Shown piece by piece: positions 30,446-40,569 of a DNA stretch of 64,000 nt. Below the pieces are notes generated by a model. The model was not told where the DNA came from and ran no database searches. It saw nothing but the letters and a program-made list of their open reading frames with translations. Position numbers and translations under genes: made by a program. Within the stretch, counting starts at the first letter, position 1, and every line of letters starts with the position of its first letter. The DNA is from Arachidicoccus ginsenosidivorans (lineage in GTDB: Bacteria; Bacteroidota; Bacteroidia; Chitinophagales; Chitinophagaceae), in assembly GCF_007971385.1 (NCBI RefSeq), contig NZ_CP042434.1, positions 5,208,001 to 5,272,000 of the forward strand, in the 5' to 3' direction.

Positions 30446-30466
30446 GTCTTATTGGATACCTTTTTT
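30446..30466. promoter_or_regulatory. AraC-type operator half-site between mob operon and 30607 gene
   Basis: GTCTTATTGGATACCTTTT matches the half-site of 19043-19062 and 20372-20390 at all but one position. It lies between two divergent transcription units and could serve either. Confidence 0.5.
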
Positions 30467-30606
30467 GGGGTCTTATTTGGCATATTTAATCATTAATAAT
30501 TTTGGGCTAAAATTTTTCATAATTCATAATAAATACAATGGCTCCTAAAGACAAAGGAGGCTGGTAAATTCAAATAGACACCTCTACCATTTTAAACTTT
30601 ATCAAT

Positions 30607-31152
30607 ATGACTAGCGAACACATTTATCTTTTGGCATCCCGTGTAAACGGCGAAGAACATATCGCAAATTTCGACCAACCAATCGACCCGACACAAGTTG
30701 TAGCCTTTCACACATTGAAAGAGGCAAAAGAGCTATTTTTCATGGCCTATAAAATAATGCCGGCGAGGCCAATGGAAAACACTCAGGCATTTGCCCTTGA
30801 ATTTCAAAGATTGGCTATTCATAGACCAGTAATTCTACAGCTACCTGCATCCACAGCGCTACAGATTTTAACTGATGCGAAATTAGATACGTTTATATTG
30901 GATTTTGATGGTCCACAACTTTTACTACAATTCCATTTTACCTATTTCAAAGTAAAAAGGGGATTTATAGACAGCTATCTCGCGTTAGATATCTTGAAAG
31001 ATATCGAATCAATACCGTCCGTCGATGCCACAGGTAAAATTATTATCAATAAATTCAACGTCATTGAACCGGATAATAATATCCAGCACATCGACCTGCT
31101 TACAGAAGAAAAGGCCAAGGAAGAGCTTAGGCGAAGAGGTTTAATTTTGTAA
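30607..31152 (+). CDS. Hypothetical protein divergent from the mob operon
   Basis: 181 residues, soluble, no signal peptide. It opens MTSEHIYLLASRVNGEEHIANF and ends with a charged helix (LTEEKAKEELRRRGLIL). I do not recognise a family. It follows an AraC-type operator (30446) and is closed by its own terminator hairpin at 31208. It therefore appears to be a genuine single-gene unit of the conjugative element, read away from the mob genes. Confidence 0.55.
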   Translation: MTSEHIYLLASRVNGEEHIANFDQPIDPTQVVAFHTLKEAKELFFMAYKIMPARPMENTQAFALEFQRLAIHRPVILQLPASTALQILTDAKLDTFILDFDGPQLLLQFHFTYFKVKRGFIDSYLALDILKDIESIPSVDATGKIIINKFNVIEPDNNIQHIDLLTEEKAKEELRRRGLIL

Positions 31153-31207
31153 GTTAATTGAAATATTTAATGCAACTTTTTTGTTGTGCCAGACTTCCCC
31201 AAAGTAA

Positions 31208-31238
31208 GAGAGGCTACTAATTTGATTACTAGCCTCTC
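31208..31238 (+). terminator. Terminator hairpin after the 30607 gene
   Basis: GAGAGGCTA pairs with TAGCCTCTC (perfect 9 bp, longer with one mismatch), followed by CTCTTTATT. It lies 55 bp after the stop codon. Confidence 0.6.
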
Positions 31239-31385
31239 CTCTTTATTATCAAAAACAGAAATTTGTTTTTAAACCAAATTATTAAAAAAACACACAGTCG
31301 ACAGCAATGGATTAACTAAAAAAATTAATTACGCAAAATATAAGTAATCACAATTAATGTATGACTGCAGTGACCGAAGTCACAG

Positions 31386-32547
31386 TTAGCTATCTGTTTT
31401 TCCAACGCTAGTTCTTTGTTCAATCGCTTTTCCAAGCAGCTGTGCAACAGTTGGATTCAAGTTGATGTTTTTAATTTTTGACAAAAACAACTCCTGCCCT
31501 ATTTTTAAATATAATTTTCCGATAAATTCATCGGCAAAGCTACTGGCAATTATATTTACCCCTTCCCAATCAATATGTACAGAGTAATCTGGATTAGAAT
31601 TCATTAAATTTAAAACCTTTGTGTGCATTTGCCTGCCCGCCTTTCTGGTCCCCACGCCCGCTGGCTCTTGCTTTAGTTTTAATATAAAAAGGTCTTCATC
31701 TGGATGTTCGTATTGCAAATCAACTATATTTGAAGGAAAATACTCCACACCCTTAAAAACTAAGGCACTACCAATTGAAAAGTCGCTATTCATCATAATG
31801 CAACCACTGACGCATGTCCCCTCAAAAGCGAAATTTGGTTCTTGTTCAATTTTATTAAATTGTGTTGGTGTCAGAAAAACTCTGCCCGATCCGCTGGTTA
31901 TATCAAAAGATCCGCCCGTCATGGTTGTAATCCGGCTGGATCCCGCAAGGCCATTTCCTTGGCCAATACTTGTATTTCTGGTGACACCCTCCTTAATTGC
32001 TTCAGAAATAGCAGCGGAACTGGTATGCAAATCAGGATAACTTTCCTTTAGTGTATTGAAAATACCACGCCCTGCATCAGCCACAGTAAATCCGACTCTT
32101 TTTCATTTAAAAAGACATTAGCCTCAATATAACCGCCCAATTTTGAATCAGCATGATTGATGACATTATCACAAATCTCATAGATAGACCATTCTAATGC
32201 GGATATTACGTCTTTAGGCATATACATAGTCCTTAATACAAGATCCATAAACTCATTGGTTAAATCGGCGATATCTTTATCATCCTTAAAATTTCTGGTA
32301 CATAACAGTCTGTCAGTCCCTATACTATATTTATAATTAGTCGGTGCCATAAAATGTGCCCAATTGGTATTTTGATAAAGAGCAGCCATCTTTCCATTTT
32401 TGGGTAAAATAACCTGAAAGCAATATCCTTCAGATATTAGTTTTTGGATAATAGCGATAATACCTAACATGCCACTCGAATATACGCGCTCAGCAGCTGA
32501 GAAATTCAAATAAACGATTCGATTTTATCGAAATTCGTTTTTTTCAT
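31386..32547 (-). CDS. STAS-like / HATPase / DUF4325 fusion regulator, two apparent single-base deletions
   Basis: Joining three frames from an ATG at 32547 (MKKTNFDKIESFI) gives about 387 residues. Domain 1 (1-100) resembles an anti-sigma-antagonist/STAS fold (YSSGMLGIIAIIQKLISEGYCF). Domain 2 (about 115-250) is a GHKL ATPase with N box ICDNVINHADSK, G1 VADAGRGIF and G2 GQGNGLAGSS. Domain 3 (about 285-375) is a DUF4325 STAS-like domain (VHIDWEGVNIIASSFADEFIGKL). The frame slips at CC 32092-32093 and A3 32508-32510. It combines RsbW-type kinase and STAS partner modules in one chain. A partner-switch role is inferred; no sigma factor gene is adjacent. Confidence 0.75.
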
Positions 32548-32691
32548 AATATTTATGGCACTGGAAAAATGATGAATTAATGAACTACCTATTTTTTTTG
32601 GAAAATTAATGGTATTCGTATAACTCACATACCTAACAAGCAATGGAAAATGTAGCATAATAAAAATCCGATATTTATTTAAAATTTTATA

Positions 32692-32792
32692 TATCTTTGT
32701 AATATCAAAGAGGAAATGTCATTCCCGCCTAATTATGCAATCGTTTAATTAGTGACTCAAAAAAAGCTTTAAAGCCCACTATTGTGGGCTTT
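32692..32792 (+). ncRNA. Candidate short transcript (promoter, 10-codon ORF, terminator)
   Basis: A TATCTTTG -7 box (32692-32699) is followed by AAAGAGGAAATG and a 10-codon frame (MSFPPNYAIV), then a perfect 9-bp stem AAAGCCCAC/GTGGGCTTT (32771-32792) with T-rich 3' flank. No good -33 TTTG was found. This could be a small RNA or leader peptide gene. Confidence 0.35.
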
Positions 32793-33473
32793 ATTTATTC
32801 CCTAAAATAATGTGAGACGCTCACAGGTATATCTTTCTTTAAAAGCTGTGCGCTTCACCGCACCATTATCCTAATGGTGTTGGGGACCCAGCTTATATTA
32901 AAATTCAAGTGCGTATATAGCATATATCAATCTTTAGTATAATTCATTTAATTGCATAGCAATGCATAAACCAATACCTTCAGGTATTGGTTACCATACA
33001 TATTTCCAATAATTTTAAAACAGTAAATGGAAGGTGGCAAACTACTGCATCAAATAAGTTAGGTTATTTATTCGCATGCACTATAATCATGAAAAGATTC
33101 AGAATTGATTTAACCGCAAATCTGAAAGTCCATTCACATTGGCAAAATTGAGCATTATATATCAGAATTCCAAAATTTGCATCAAAATTCTGGCTAAATA
33201 AAAATGAAAAATATCCATGTTTTAAATAATTATAAGCGTGGAATCTATATATATTAAAGACCTAACCTAAATAGATATATATGCTTATTTATTATATGAA
33301 AGAACAAAGAGTGCTCTATGAAGTTCGAAAAAAAAAGAGGTAATCAGATCCGAATCGTATAGTATTTTGTTTATTTCCACAACTGGGCAATGAAGTATAT
33401 ATAAATATCCTTCCCGGAGATATATTTTCTACTGACCGTTATTATATCATCTCTGTCTCTATCCCATAGGAGG
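32793..33473. other. Intergenic region
   Basis: AT-rich with no supported gene. Short palindromes occur (GTGAG-ACG-CTCAC near 32811; CAATACC-TTCAGG-TATTGG near 32970). Confidence 0.4.
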
Positions 33474-33881
33474 TTAGGCACCTGGAAACTTTGACATATC
33501 CATGCAAAAGACTTCCCATGTATGCCCGTCAAAATCTTCAATAGTTCGTTGTTGCATAAAACCGTAGTCACGCATTTCGTTGACTTCAACACCTCCTGCC
33601 TGTAATCCACCTTCAATGATGGCATTCACTTCGTCAATATTCGTTACCGATAACGAAAAAAGACCTGCCAGACTGGTCTTTGTGTCAGCAATCGGCTTAG
33701 TGGCAAAACCTGCAAACTTCTCGTGGGTCAGCAGCATTACATAGATATCATCACTCCAAACCATACACTTGCCGTTATTGTCAGAAAACTGTGGATTATT
33801 TGTAAATCCTAAGGCCGTATATAGTTCCATTGACTTTTGAAGATCCTTCACCGCCAGATTAATAAAAATTTGCCTTGCCAT
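33474..33881 (-). CDS. VOC (glyoxalase/bleomycin-resistance fold) family protein
   Basis: 135 residues, intact. Two beta-alpha-beta-beta-beta modules are visible: MARQIFINLAVKDLQKSMELYTALGF, then FSLSVTNIDEVNAIIEGGLQAGG and FDGHTWEVFCMDMSKFP. This is the pattern of small VOC proteins related to lactoylglutathione lyase-like and extradiol dioxygenase-like enzymes. The metal-binding residues and the substrate cannot be assigned. It stands alone between mobile-element remnants. Confidence 0.8.
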   Translation of the reverse strand: MARQIFINLAVKDLQKSMELYTALGFTNNPQFSDNNGKCMVWSDDIYVMLLTHEKFAGFATKPIADTKTSLAGLFSLSVTNIDEVNAIIEGGLQAGGVEVNEMRDYGFMQQRTIEDFDGHTWEVFCMDMSKFPGA

Positions 33882-34211
33882 TTGATAAAAATTTTACAGT
33901 TAAAATGAATTTTGTTTTTAATAACAAAATTGACCAAACTTATTTACAACCTATTTGCCATGGTTTTGGGGGAATTCAAACCGACGCTTAAGTTATAAAT
34001 TATAAATCCCCACTCCTAGTCAATTTAAGATCAGCCAGCAATTTAATTTATTTTTATTCGATTTTATTTAATTTGGCTCACTTTTTTTTACTTGTAATAA
34101 CATCATGTATTTAACACATAACCTTTGTAGACTTTCCATCTGGTAATTTGTATATTGTGTCATTGACTTTTAGACTATTAAAATTAAATATTTTAGTAAA
34201 TACTGCAGTCA
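33882..34211. other. Intergenic region
   Basis: AT-rich. A stop-free stretch of about 36 codons on the plus strand (about 34100-34211) precedes the T9SS tail in a neighbouring frame and might be the rest of that broken gene. The support is weak. Confidence 0.3.
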
Positions 34212-34442
34212 TTAAAGGCTTATCCAAATCCAACCCAGGGTATTTTCAGTATTCATATAAATGGTGTAACGTCACCAAAGGGACAGTTATTAATTGTTGA
34301 TTTTTCTGGCAGGATATTAATACAAAAGGAAATCACAAACACAGACACCAAAATAAATTTATCTGGTTTAGCTGCTGGTAAATATATTTTGAACTATAGG
34401 GATGGCGACCACTACGCAAATTTAAAAATAATTAAAAAATAA
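34212..34442 (+). pseudogene. Orphan T9SS type A sorting domain (C-terminal tail only)
   Basis: The frame reads LKAYPNPTQGIFSIHINGV, then SPKGQLLIVDFSGRILIQ and ends GKYILNYRDGDHYANLKIIKK, the standard C-terminal signal of type IX secreted proteins. An in-frame TAA lies just upstream and there is no start codon, so the rest of the exported protein is gone. It is a close relative of the second orphan tail at 39071-39422. Confidence 0.7.
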
Positions 34443-34446
34443 ATGA

Positions 34447-34472
34447 GACCACCTTGGGGTGCCAAGGTGGTC
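34447..34472 (+). terminator. Terminator hairpin after the orphan T9SS tail
   Basis: Perfect 11-bp stem GACCACCTTGG / CCAAGGTGGTC with a 4-nt loop, 4 bp after the stop, followed by ATATCTTTT. Confidence 0.65.
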
Positions 34473-34669
34473 ATATCTTTTATCTTTGGCTGGCAGTGTT
34501 TTTTTCTATTAAAGAAGCAATACGCCATTAATTGCAGCTATTATCCGGTTATGCTGACACCGATCACTGGTAAAATCATTCACAAGGCTTCAATTGCAAT
34601 ATCCACATTGCATTTTTATACCATTTGTTATAACAAAAGGCCCCTTTATTGTCTCAAAAGGATTATACT

Positions 34670-34987
34670 TCAAGAATGGCAATTATGATTCAAATAACGA
34701 CCACAATTATACATAGATTTCAATCCTCTTGCACGCCGACCTGTAACTTTCTTGTATAAAAAACGAATAAGATTTTCGCGCACCTCAAACGACTCCGCCA
34801 TCTCCTGACAAGTCATCTCAAAATCTTTGGGGTTATTAGCGATGAAACTTTTAATAGCTTCCATTCTTCCCATTTCTACTCCTTTTTTTCTGCCTACTTC
34901 TCGTCTCTCTTCTTTTGCTGCTTTTTCCCTATCACGCTGGTGCAGCTCACTTATAAAATCCATTAAGTCGTCGAATGCATTATCCAT
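34670..34987 (-). pseudogene. C-terminal fragment of a PD-(D/E)XK (Rpn-like) nuclease
   Basis: 105 residues. The start, DDLMDFISELHQRDREKAAKEE, matches the segment MDELMDFISELHQ near the end of the adjacent 35145-36214 nuclease. The rest is a charged linker (VGRKKGVEMGRMEAIKSFI) and a C-terminal helical part. The catalytic domain is missing. It may be a deletion remnant of a tandem copy or a stand-alone C-terminal protein. Confidence 0.55.
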
Positions 34988-35144
34988 AATTTACTTTTTA
35001 AAATTTTACTTATTCAAAATTATTCCCGCAAAAAATTCTAACGACAAATTCATTGTTAAGCCTGTAGGAAATTTAAACATGTAACCTACAGGCTCACAAA
35101 TGAGTTATAAAAAAAAACAACACAAAACAAAAACGTTCCAATAC

Positions 35145-36214
35145 TTACGTAGTCATTATTGATTGAGCTAGCAGTTCATCAATATTAAACATTGCCGCAA
35201 TTTTCTGGGGAGACATCCGATTCTCAGTTGAATTTTGGGCAATAAAAGCTCGAATGGCTGTAACTATTCCTTTCTCCATTCCTTTCTCTAGTCCTTTCTC
35301 CATTCCTTCCTCTATTCCTTCCTCCTTTGCTGCTCTCTCCCTATCCCCTGGTGCAGCTCACTGATAAAATCCATTAATTCGTCCATTTTTTCTCGTTTTA
35401 TTTTATTAGCAATATCTAACACTTTATCAAAAGAACCATCCAGCATAAACGCTGGCATATTTTCCAACTCATCGAAATGATGAAAATTATTTAATAAAAA
35501 AATCCATTTATCCCGTTCAGAAAAAATTTCTGGTTGAAAAGCCCTAGCTTTTTTTAGATCAGTAAGCATCTTCCAGTCCTGTCCTGTTAGAAAATCCTCC
35601 TTACAATTAACATTAATACTGGCATATTCATGAATGTAATCCATTGGTCCCTCACGGTTCAAATCAAAATTTGCCAATCCCAGGACAAATGCAGATACCA
35701 GGTCAAAATTCCAGGCACTACCCTTTACGGCAAGTGTCGCAAAAGTCTTACCACCATATAAGGAAATTCTTTGTGCGTAAAATGGCTGGGCGTTTCTTTG
35801 CATTTCGGTCAAAAAGATATTTCCATTGTCTGGATCCTGCCAGACAACATCAGGGTCAATTTTCCTGGAATCTAGTGTATTTCCATCAATCGGGGCTGTT
35901 TTCAACTCCAGATTATTGATTTTAGTTTTATGTCCCCAGAAGGCCTTGTGAAAAGGAATCGCCACCTCCTCCTTATATTCTTCTTTCCCCAAAAACATTT
36001 TAAATACTAAATCCTTTCTGAGATCCTCACGTTGTTTTTCAGACAAACCGGAATCAGATTCTGGAATTAATGCATCTTCTTTTCTAAAACCAGTCGACTG
36101 CTCACGGATTTTATTTTCACAAACCTCCTGATCTGCCAACTGGCCATGCCTGTCCACAAACATAGCATAAGAAACAAATGACGGTTGACCCGCAATTAAA
36201 TTTACATGATCCAT
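35145..36214 (-). CDS. PD-(D/E)XK nuclease family transposase (Rpn-like), one apparent deletion
   Basis: The main frame gives 300 residues with the nuclease core DPDVVWQDPDNGNIFLTEMQRN (Asp, then Glu-x-Gln) and YAQRISLYGGKTFATL, typical of PDDEXK_2/Rpn recombination-promoting nucleases. After a missing base in the C4 run 35345-35348, the second frame continues DRERAAKEEGIEEGMEKG with LEKGMEKG repeats and a final helix to a TAA at 35145 (about 356 residues in all). This charged repeat tail is typical of the family. The role in recombination or transposition is known only for relatives. Confidence 0.8.
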
Positions 36215-36540
36215 TTCTCAATAAATTTTTAATAAGAGACCTCCAAAGTCCTTATTGTTATAAAAAATGATAACTCCGGCAATAATAGCAGGCATAAACA
36301 ATACAGCAAACCAATTTCAATTAATGGCAATAACGAAACTTACTCGCTGATAGATCAAAGGTAAAACAAAAAAATATTAAAAACCAAAAATAATACTATT
36401 ATTTTTAAAAAAAGATAAATTTATTAGTTTCCTATAATGTAGCTTCCATATATAATATTGCTCTTCAAATTGCATTAATTCAGCGACATGCCAAAAAACA
36501 CTACAGCTATTTGCCAAAAGGTCTTTTTAGGTAATCAACT
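36215..36540. other. Intergenic region up to the left end of the 2.5-kb insertion sequence
   Basis: AT-rich, no gene seen. The last bases before the insertion sequence read GTAATCAACT. No obvious target duplication with the right flank (TACTGTTAAT) was found. Confidence 0.4.
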
Positions 36541-39070
36541 TCAGAGTTTCTGACCTCTTGTGAAGTAGAGTGATACTAAAATTAGAAAAGTTGACATTTC
36601 CGAATAGGCAGAAATATGTCATTATTCAGCCACCAACTGGTAAACCAGCCTCAAATCTGTACCCGGAAATATTGTTTCTGTTTCATTTAAGACCTGACAT
36701 AGCGATCCTAGGGCCGCATCATGCCTATTTGTATTTAGGTTATGTATTTTTACTGTTAGTATTTTGTTTTCTAAATCAGGATAAAGGTCCGCATCTGAAC
36801 TGAATATTTGTTGCAATAAACTCCTGCCTTGTTCAGGCTGTTTCATTGACTTTTGGATAATATTATACATTCCTGTTTCAGCACGGTAAGCGATCATATT
36901 TATGTTGTCCAAAAACTTCTTTCTCGCATTCACCGAGCTTAAAAATTGCTGGTCTTTAGGCAATTCAGAGAACTCAATATGTTGGTCTACGTCCTTTATT
37001 GCAGCGGTCAACTCCTCCTTCTCTTTTTATAAAGTTCTATATCCTGGAGCGCTTCTGATTGGTGCTTCAAATACTTTTTATAATTCTTGTCCTCCTCGTT
37101 TGCCTCTCCAATTTTCAAGGAATAACGGCCTAATTTATTTTCTGCCCTTGTTAGTTTTGAACTGACTGCTTTCTTCCTGCTGGTCAAATCCCGGTAAGCA
37201 GGATTTACTATGGTTTTGGTATCAGGAATCTCTACCTTAGCGTAACTCGCAATTGCGTTTAAACCGAAGTTCTCAGCCATGTATTTGAAGTAATTTTCCT
37301 GACACCATCTTGAGAACATAAATTGGCCTATTTCAACCACAGATAGTTTCCAATTTGTGGTAATTATAGCGGTCTGATGGCCCGATTTATTCCGCTTGCG
37401 CACTTCTCTGCATTGAATCGATATATTCTCATTTTGGTCGTTTTTTTTATTTAAAGTGACCACCTGTTCGGACATCTTAACATTTTCCATATTACCATAT
37501 TCATCCACCAGTTCATAGTCGACAAATTCTTCTTCAGGCCATTTCGTCTTTACATTCTTTCTATAGGTGCAAATGGCAACGCGCTTCTCCCATAGACCAG
37601 CAAAGAATTCAATGCTATAGCACTCTCGATCGCAGATGATCATCATTTTGTGTAATTTGGGATCTGCTTTTAATTGCTCTTCTGTTGGCTGGTTTGGCGT
37701 ATCCTTCTCTAATTGTGGTAAAATACGTTGATTGATTACGTCAATCATACCGGTGTTGATCGTCTCATTTACAACAAAGAAGGGTTCTCCTATCTTGTTG
37801 TTGACCCAGTAGTCAGTACTGCCGCTCAAACAAAGTTTATACCGGGTAACGTAACGCTTAGGCATCTCAGTTTTATGACCATGGTATAATATTACATGAC
37901 CATCTATATAATAGGAGCCTACCTCAGGGTCGTTATACATCCAGTCTTTAGCCAGCGATTCACTCCATTGATCCAGGGCGGCGCCTTCAGAAAAGGTACT
38001 TATACGTTTGCGCAGTGTTTTGACTTCCGGAATACGGTCCAAGCCTAAAGCTTTTCCCAGCTCACCGCTAGATATCATAAGACTTTGGTTGATATTCTTA
38101 ATCCTTAATAAATATAAGAGGGCCAATACCAAAAAAATACTTTGCTCCGAATAATACTTGTTCTCCCCGTTGGTAAACATCTTTGTATAAGAAAGTAGTC
38201 TATTACTCAGCAATGCAGGGATGGCTAACAAAACACCGGCGCAACTGAGATCTATTTGTTGATCAAAGCTAATTGGTGCTGGAAATCCTTTAGTGGAAGC
38301 AAGTACACGGTCAATCGTATTGTTACAGCCTTTGCCCATCGGGGCACTATCGTCTTCAACTACTCGTTCAGATTTGGTTAATGGCTTAGTGCTGTATGGC
38401 TCATTTGCCGTAAGGGTTGTTTGCAAAGCAGGCAATGTTAGCCGGCCTTGTGATATGGCTTTATCTATCGTATTCTTCTTAATACCCAAGTCACTGGCAA
38501 TATCCTTTAAATCTTCTCCGCTGCTATACCTTATTTTAATTTCCTGCTTATGGTCCTCTGTTAACTTTTGATTGTTCCCGACTTTTTTTTTGAAACAAAA
38601 TCGCTTAGTTTATTTGTTTCCTTAGCCTGCTTTACCCAACGTTTTAAACTTACATCACTAATTTCAAAACACCTTACGATTTCTGACTGCTTACAATTAC
38701 CTGTCAAATATAACTGGACCGCAATAAACCTAAAGCTGTCACGATCATCCTTATGGTGCTGAAAAATCGGCATACCACCGTTTATGTAATAGACAAAATC
38801 ACCCATCATTTTAACCGCAACACGACCACTGATCAAAGTTGCATCAGTAGGGAAAACAGGTATCTTTAACTGTATACCTTTATTTTTTAATAAGTTTTTA
38901 GGCTCCTTTGATTTTTCCGATCCAACAGGGTTTTCAGTCATACCAGGTATCTTTTTTAGTTCACAGTGTATAAAAGCGATTCAAAGATACAAAATTATCA
39001 AAGCCCCGTAAACATTGACACTAATAGCCATTAACAATTAATTATGACGGCATGAGGTCAGAAACTCTGA
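36541..39070 (-). mobile_element. 2.53-kb insertion sequence with perfect 17-bp terminal inverted repeats
   Basis: TCAGAGTTTCTGACCTC at 36541-36557 is exactly inverted at 39054-39070. The interval holds one large transposase gene on the minus strand. The right end cuts into a T9SS-tailed gene. The family assignment is uncertain; no clear target duplication was seen. Confidence 0.8.
36622..38941 (-). CDS. Large DDE-type transposase, split by two apparent single-base deletions
   Basis: Three frames join at T9 (38583-38591) and T5 (37024-37028) into about 773 residues. There are two helix-turn-helix segments near the N-terminus: GNCKQSEIVRCFEISDVSLKRW, then SGEDLKDIASDLGIKKNTIDKA. A catalytic-like triad follows: Asp in YYIDGHVILYHG, Asp in MMIICDRECYS and Glu in WCQENYFKYMAE. 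A helical C-terminal region completes it. Length and layout fit the long, unclassified transposases annotated in Bacteroidota. The gene fills the insertion sequence bounded at 36541 and 39070. Confidence 0.75.
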
Positions 39071-39422
39071 TACTGTTAATGCGGGTTTACTTACAGGTAC
39101 CTGTTACTACCGGTTGAAGCAATTGGATTTCAAGGGAACTCCCTAATATTCTAATATTATCCAGTTGAAAGCAATAAGTTCAATATTTAGCATAAAAGCA
39201 TATCCCAATCCTGCCCATGACTTTGTCAACCTTCACCTAAATGGAGTAAGCTCGCCTAAAGGAAAGGTTTTTATCATTGATTTATCCGGCAAAGTCATAA
39301 AAACGCAAGTAATTACAGCGACTGATACAAAAATTGATATGGCTGGATTAGCGACTGGGGTTTATTTATTGAAATATGCGGACGGGGTGCATGATGCAAG
39401 ATTTAGAATTATTAAAAAATAA
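39071..39422 (+). pseudogene. T9SS-secreted protein, C-terminal remnant cut by the insertion sequence
   Basis: Directly after the right terminal repeat, one frame reads DTVNAGLLTGTCYYRLKQLD, then FKGTP, an in-frame TAA (39144-39146), YSNIIQLKAISS and the sorting domain IKAYPNPAHDFVNLHLNGV ... YLLKYADGVHDARFRIIKK. The YYRLKQ.D segment before the tail is usual for type IX secreted proteins. The 5' part of the gene is missing on the other side of the element. The tail is closely related to that at 34212. Confidence 0.75.
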
Positions 39423-39820
39423 AGGTGATGCGTGTTATAAAGATGGTCAGGCGTTTTGAAGAAGTTCTGTATGAGTTTACATAGATGTAACAATTAAATG
39501 TAACAATTAAATGTAACAATTAAATGTTACAATATGTAGGTAACAAAAGAGCTATAATTTTAAAAAACAGAATTAGCGCAATAAAATCACGCGCTATTTT
39601 CTTTTATTTGTAGGGGTGAATTTAGTAAGGGCAGGAATGGCAATGGTTACTAAAGGTTACTTAAGAATAGTAAATGCTTTTGAATAACCATTCCATTGCC
39701 TTTATCTCCGCCTCTTCCTTCCATCTGCATTGGTCTTCCTTGCGTTTTGTCCAAAAAGTTAATACGAAATTAGAATACGAATCCCATTGATCTTTGTTTC
39801 CAGTCGCGATTTAAAACGCA
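39423..39820. other. Intergenic region with 13-bp tandem repeats
   Basis: ATGTAACAATTAA is repeated three times at 39485-39523, with a partial fourth copy (ATGTTACAAT). No gene is seen in the rest. Confidence 0.6.
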
Positions 39821-40569
39821 TTAAACAACCGCTTTTACTCCTGCCGTTTTTTGAGGGAGTCTAACATTCAATAACGCCTTCGCTTGCAACGCTAATGATT
39901 TAATTATTTTAATATTTGTTCCTAAATTAAAAAGTTGATTATTAGTCTCTTCTTTTGTCTGTATAACTATTTTTAGATGGTAATTTTTATTATATGAAGC
40001 CCGCTCAAGTTTCTTAAATGTGTCTTCTAAGCTTTCATTAGAACCTTGAATTTTTACGGGTACTGGTTCTCCATTATAATAATCCTTCAGGAATCCATCA
40101 ATCCCATTATTTCTTTGAACAGGAAAGGCGTTGATACTTTGCAGAATCATTAGCTCTTCATCAGATTTAACAGCATAAACTTCTTTTCCATTTTTTAGTA
40201 GTTTGGATTCAGAGATCACCATATCCTTTAATCTAGTATTTGCTAGCTTAACTGCTTCAGCACAAATATCAATGCCTAGGAAATTTCTATTTAAATATTT
40301 TGCTGCAACACAGGTTGTTCCACTTCCACAAAATGGATCAAGGACAAGATCTCCCGGATCTGTAGAAATACTGATGATTTGCCTTAATAGCTGTACTGGT
40401 TTTTGTGTCGGATATCCTACTCATTCTTTTGCCTTTGGATTCAGATAAGGTATTTCCCATATATCAGATAGTGGCACGCCTTTTTTCTCTTTTCCGATGA
40501 CCACATTTCCATTCTTATCCCTTTTGTATGTCGACTTACCAAATTCATTACGTGCCCTTTTGTAAAATC

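Larger units (their letters stand above)
29860..30606. promoter_or_regulatory. Control region of the mob operon and candidate oriT
   Basis: No gene. An imperfect inverted repeat ATGGACTT / AAGTCTAT with a short centre lies at about 29923-29945 and ATCTTTAAAGAT at about 29954-29965. Hairpins of this kind close to mobA are typical of oriT. The region also carries the 22-bp tra/mob motif (30231-30252) and an AraC-type site (30446-30466). No nick site can be identified from sequence alone. Confidence 0.45.

Noticed and set aside
5640..38591. Programmed -1 frameshifting in tnpB, the 2.5-kb element transposase and the recombinase
   Set aside because: The same type of slip also occurs in traM, traG, GH2 and susD, where programmed shifting is not known, so missing bases in homopolymers explain all cases more simply.
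36541..39070. Target-site duplication around the 2.5-kb insertion sequence
   Set aside because: Flanks GTAATCAACT and TACTGTTAAT share no convincing direct repeat at the boundaries.
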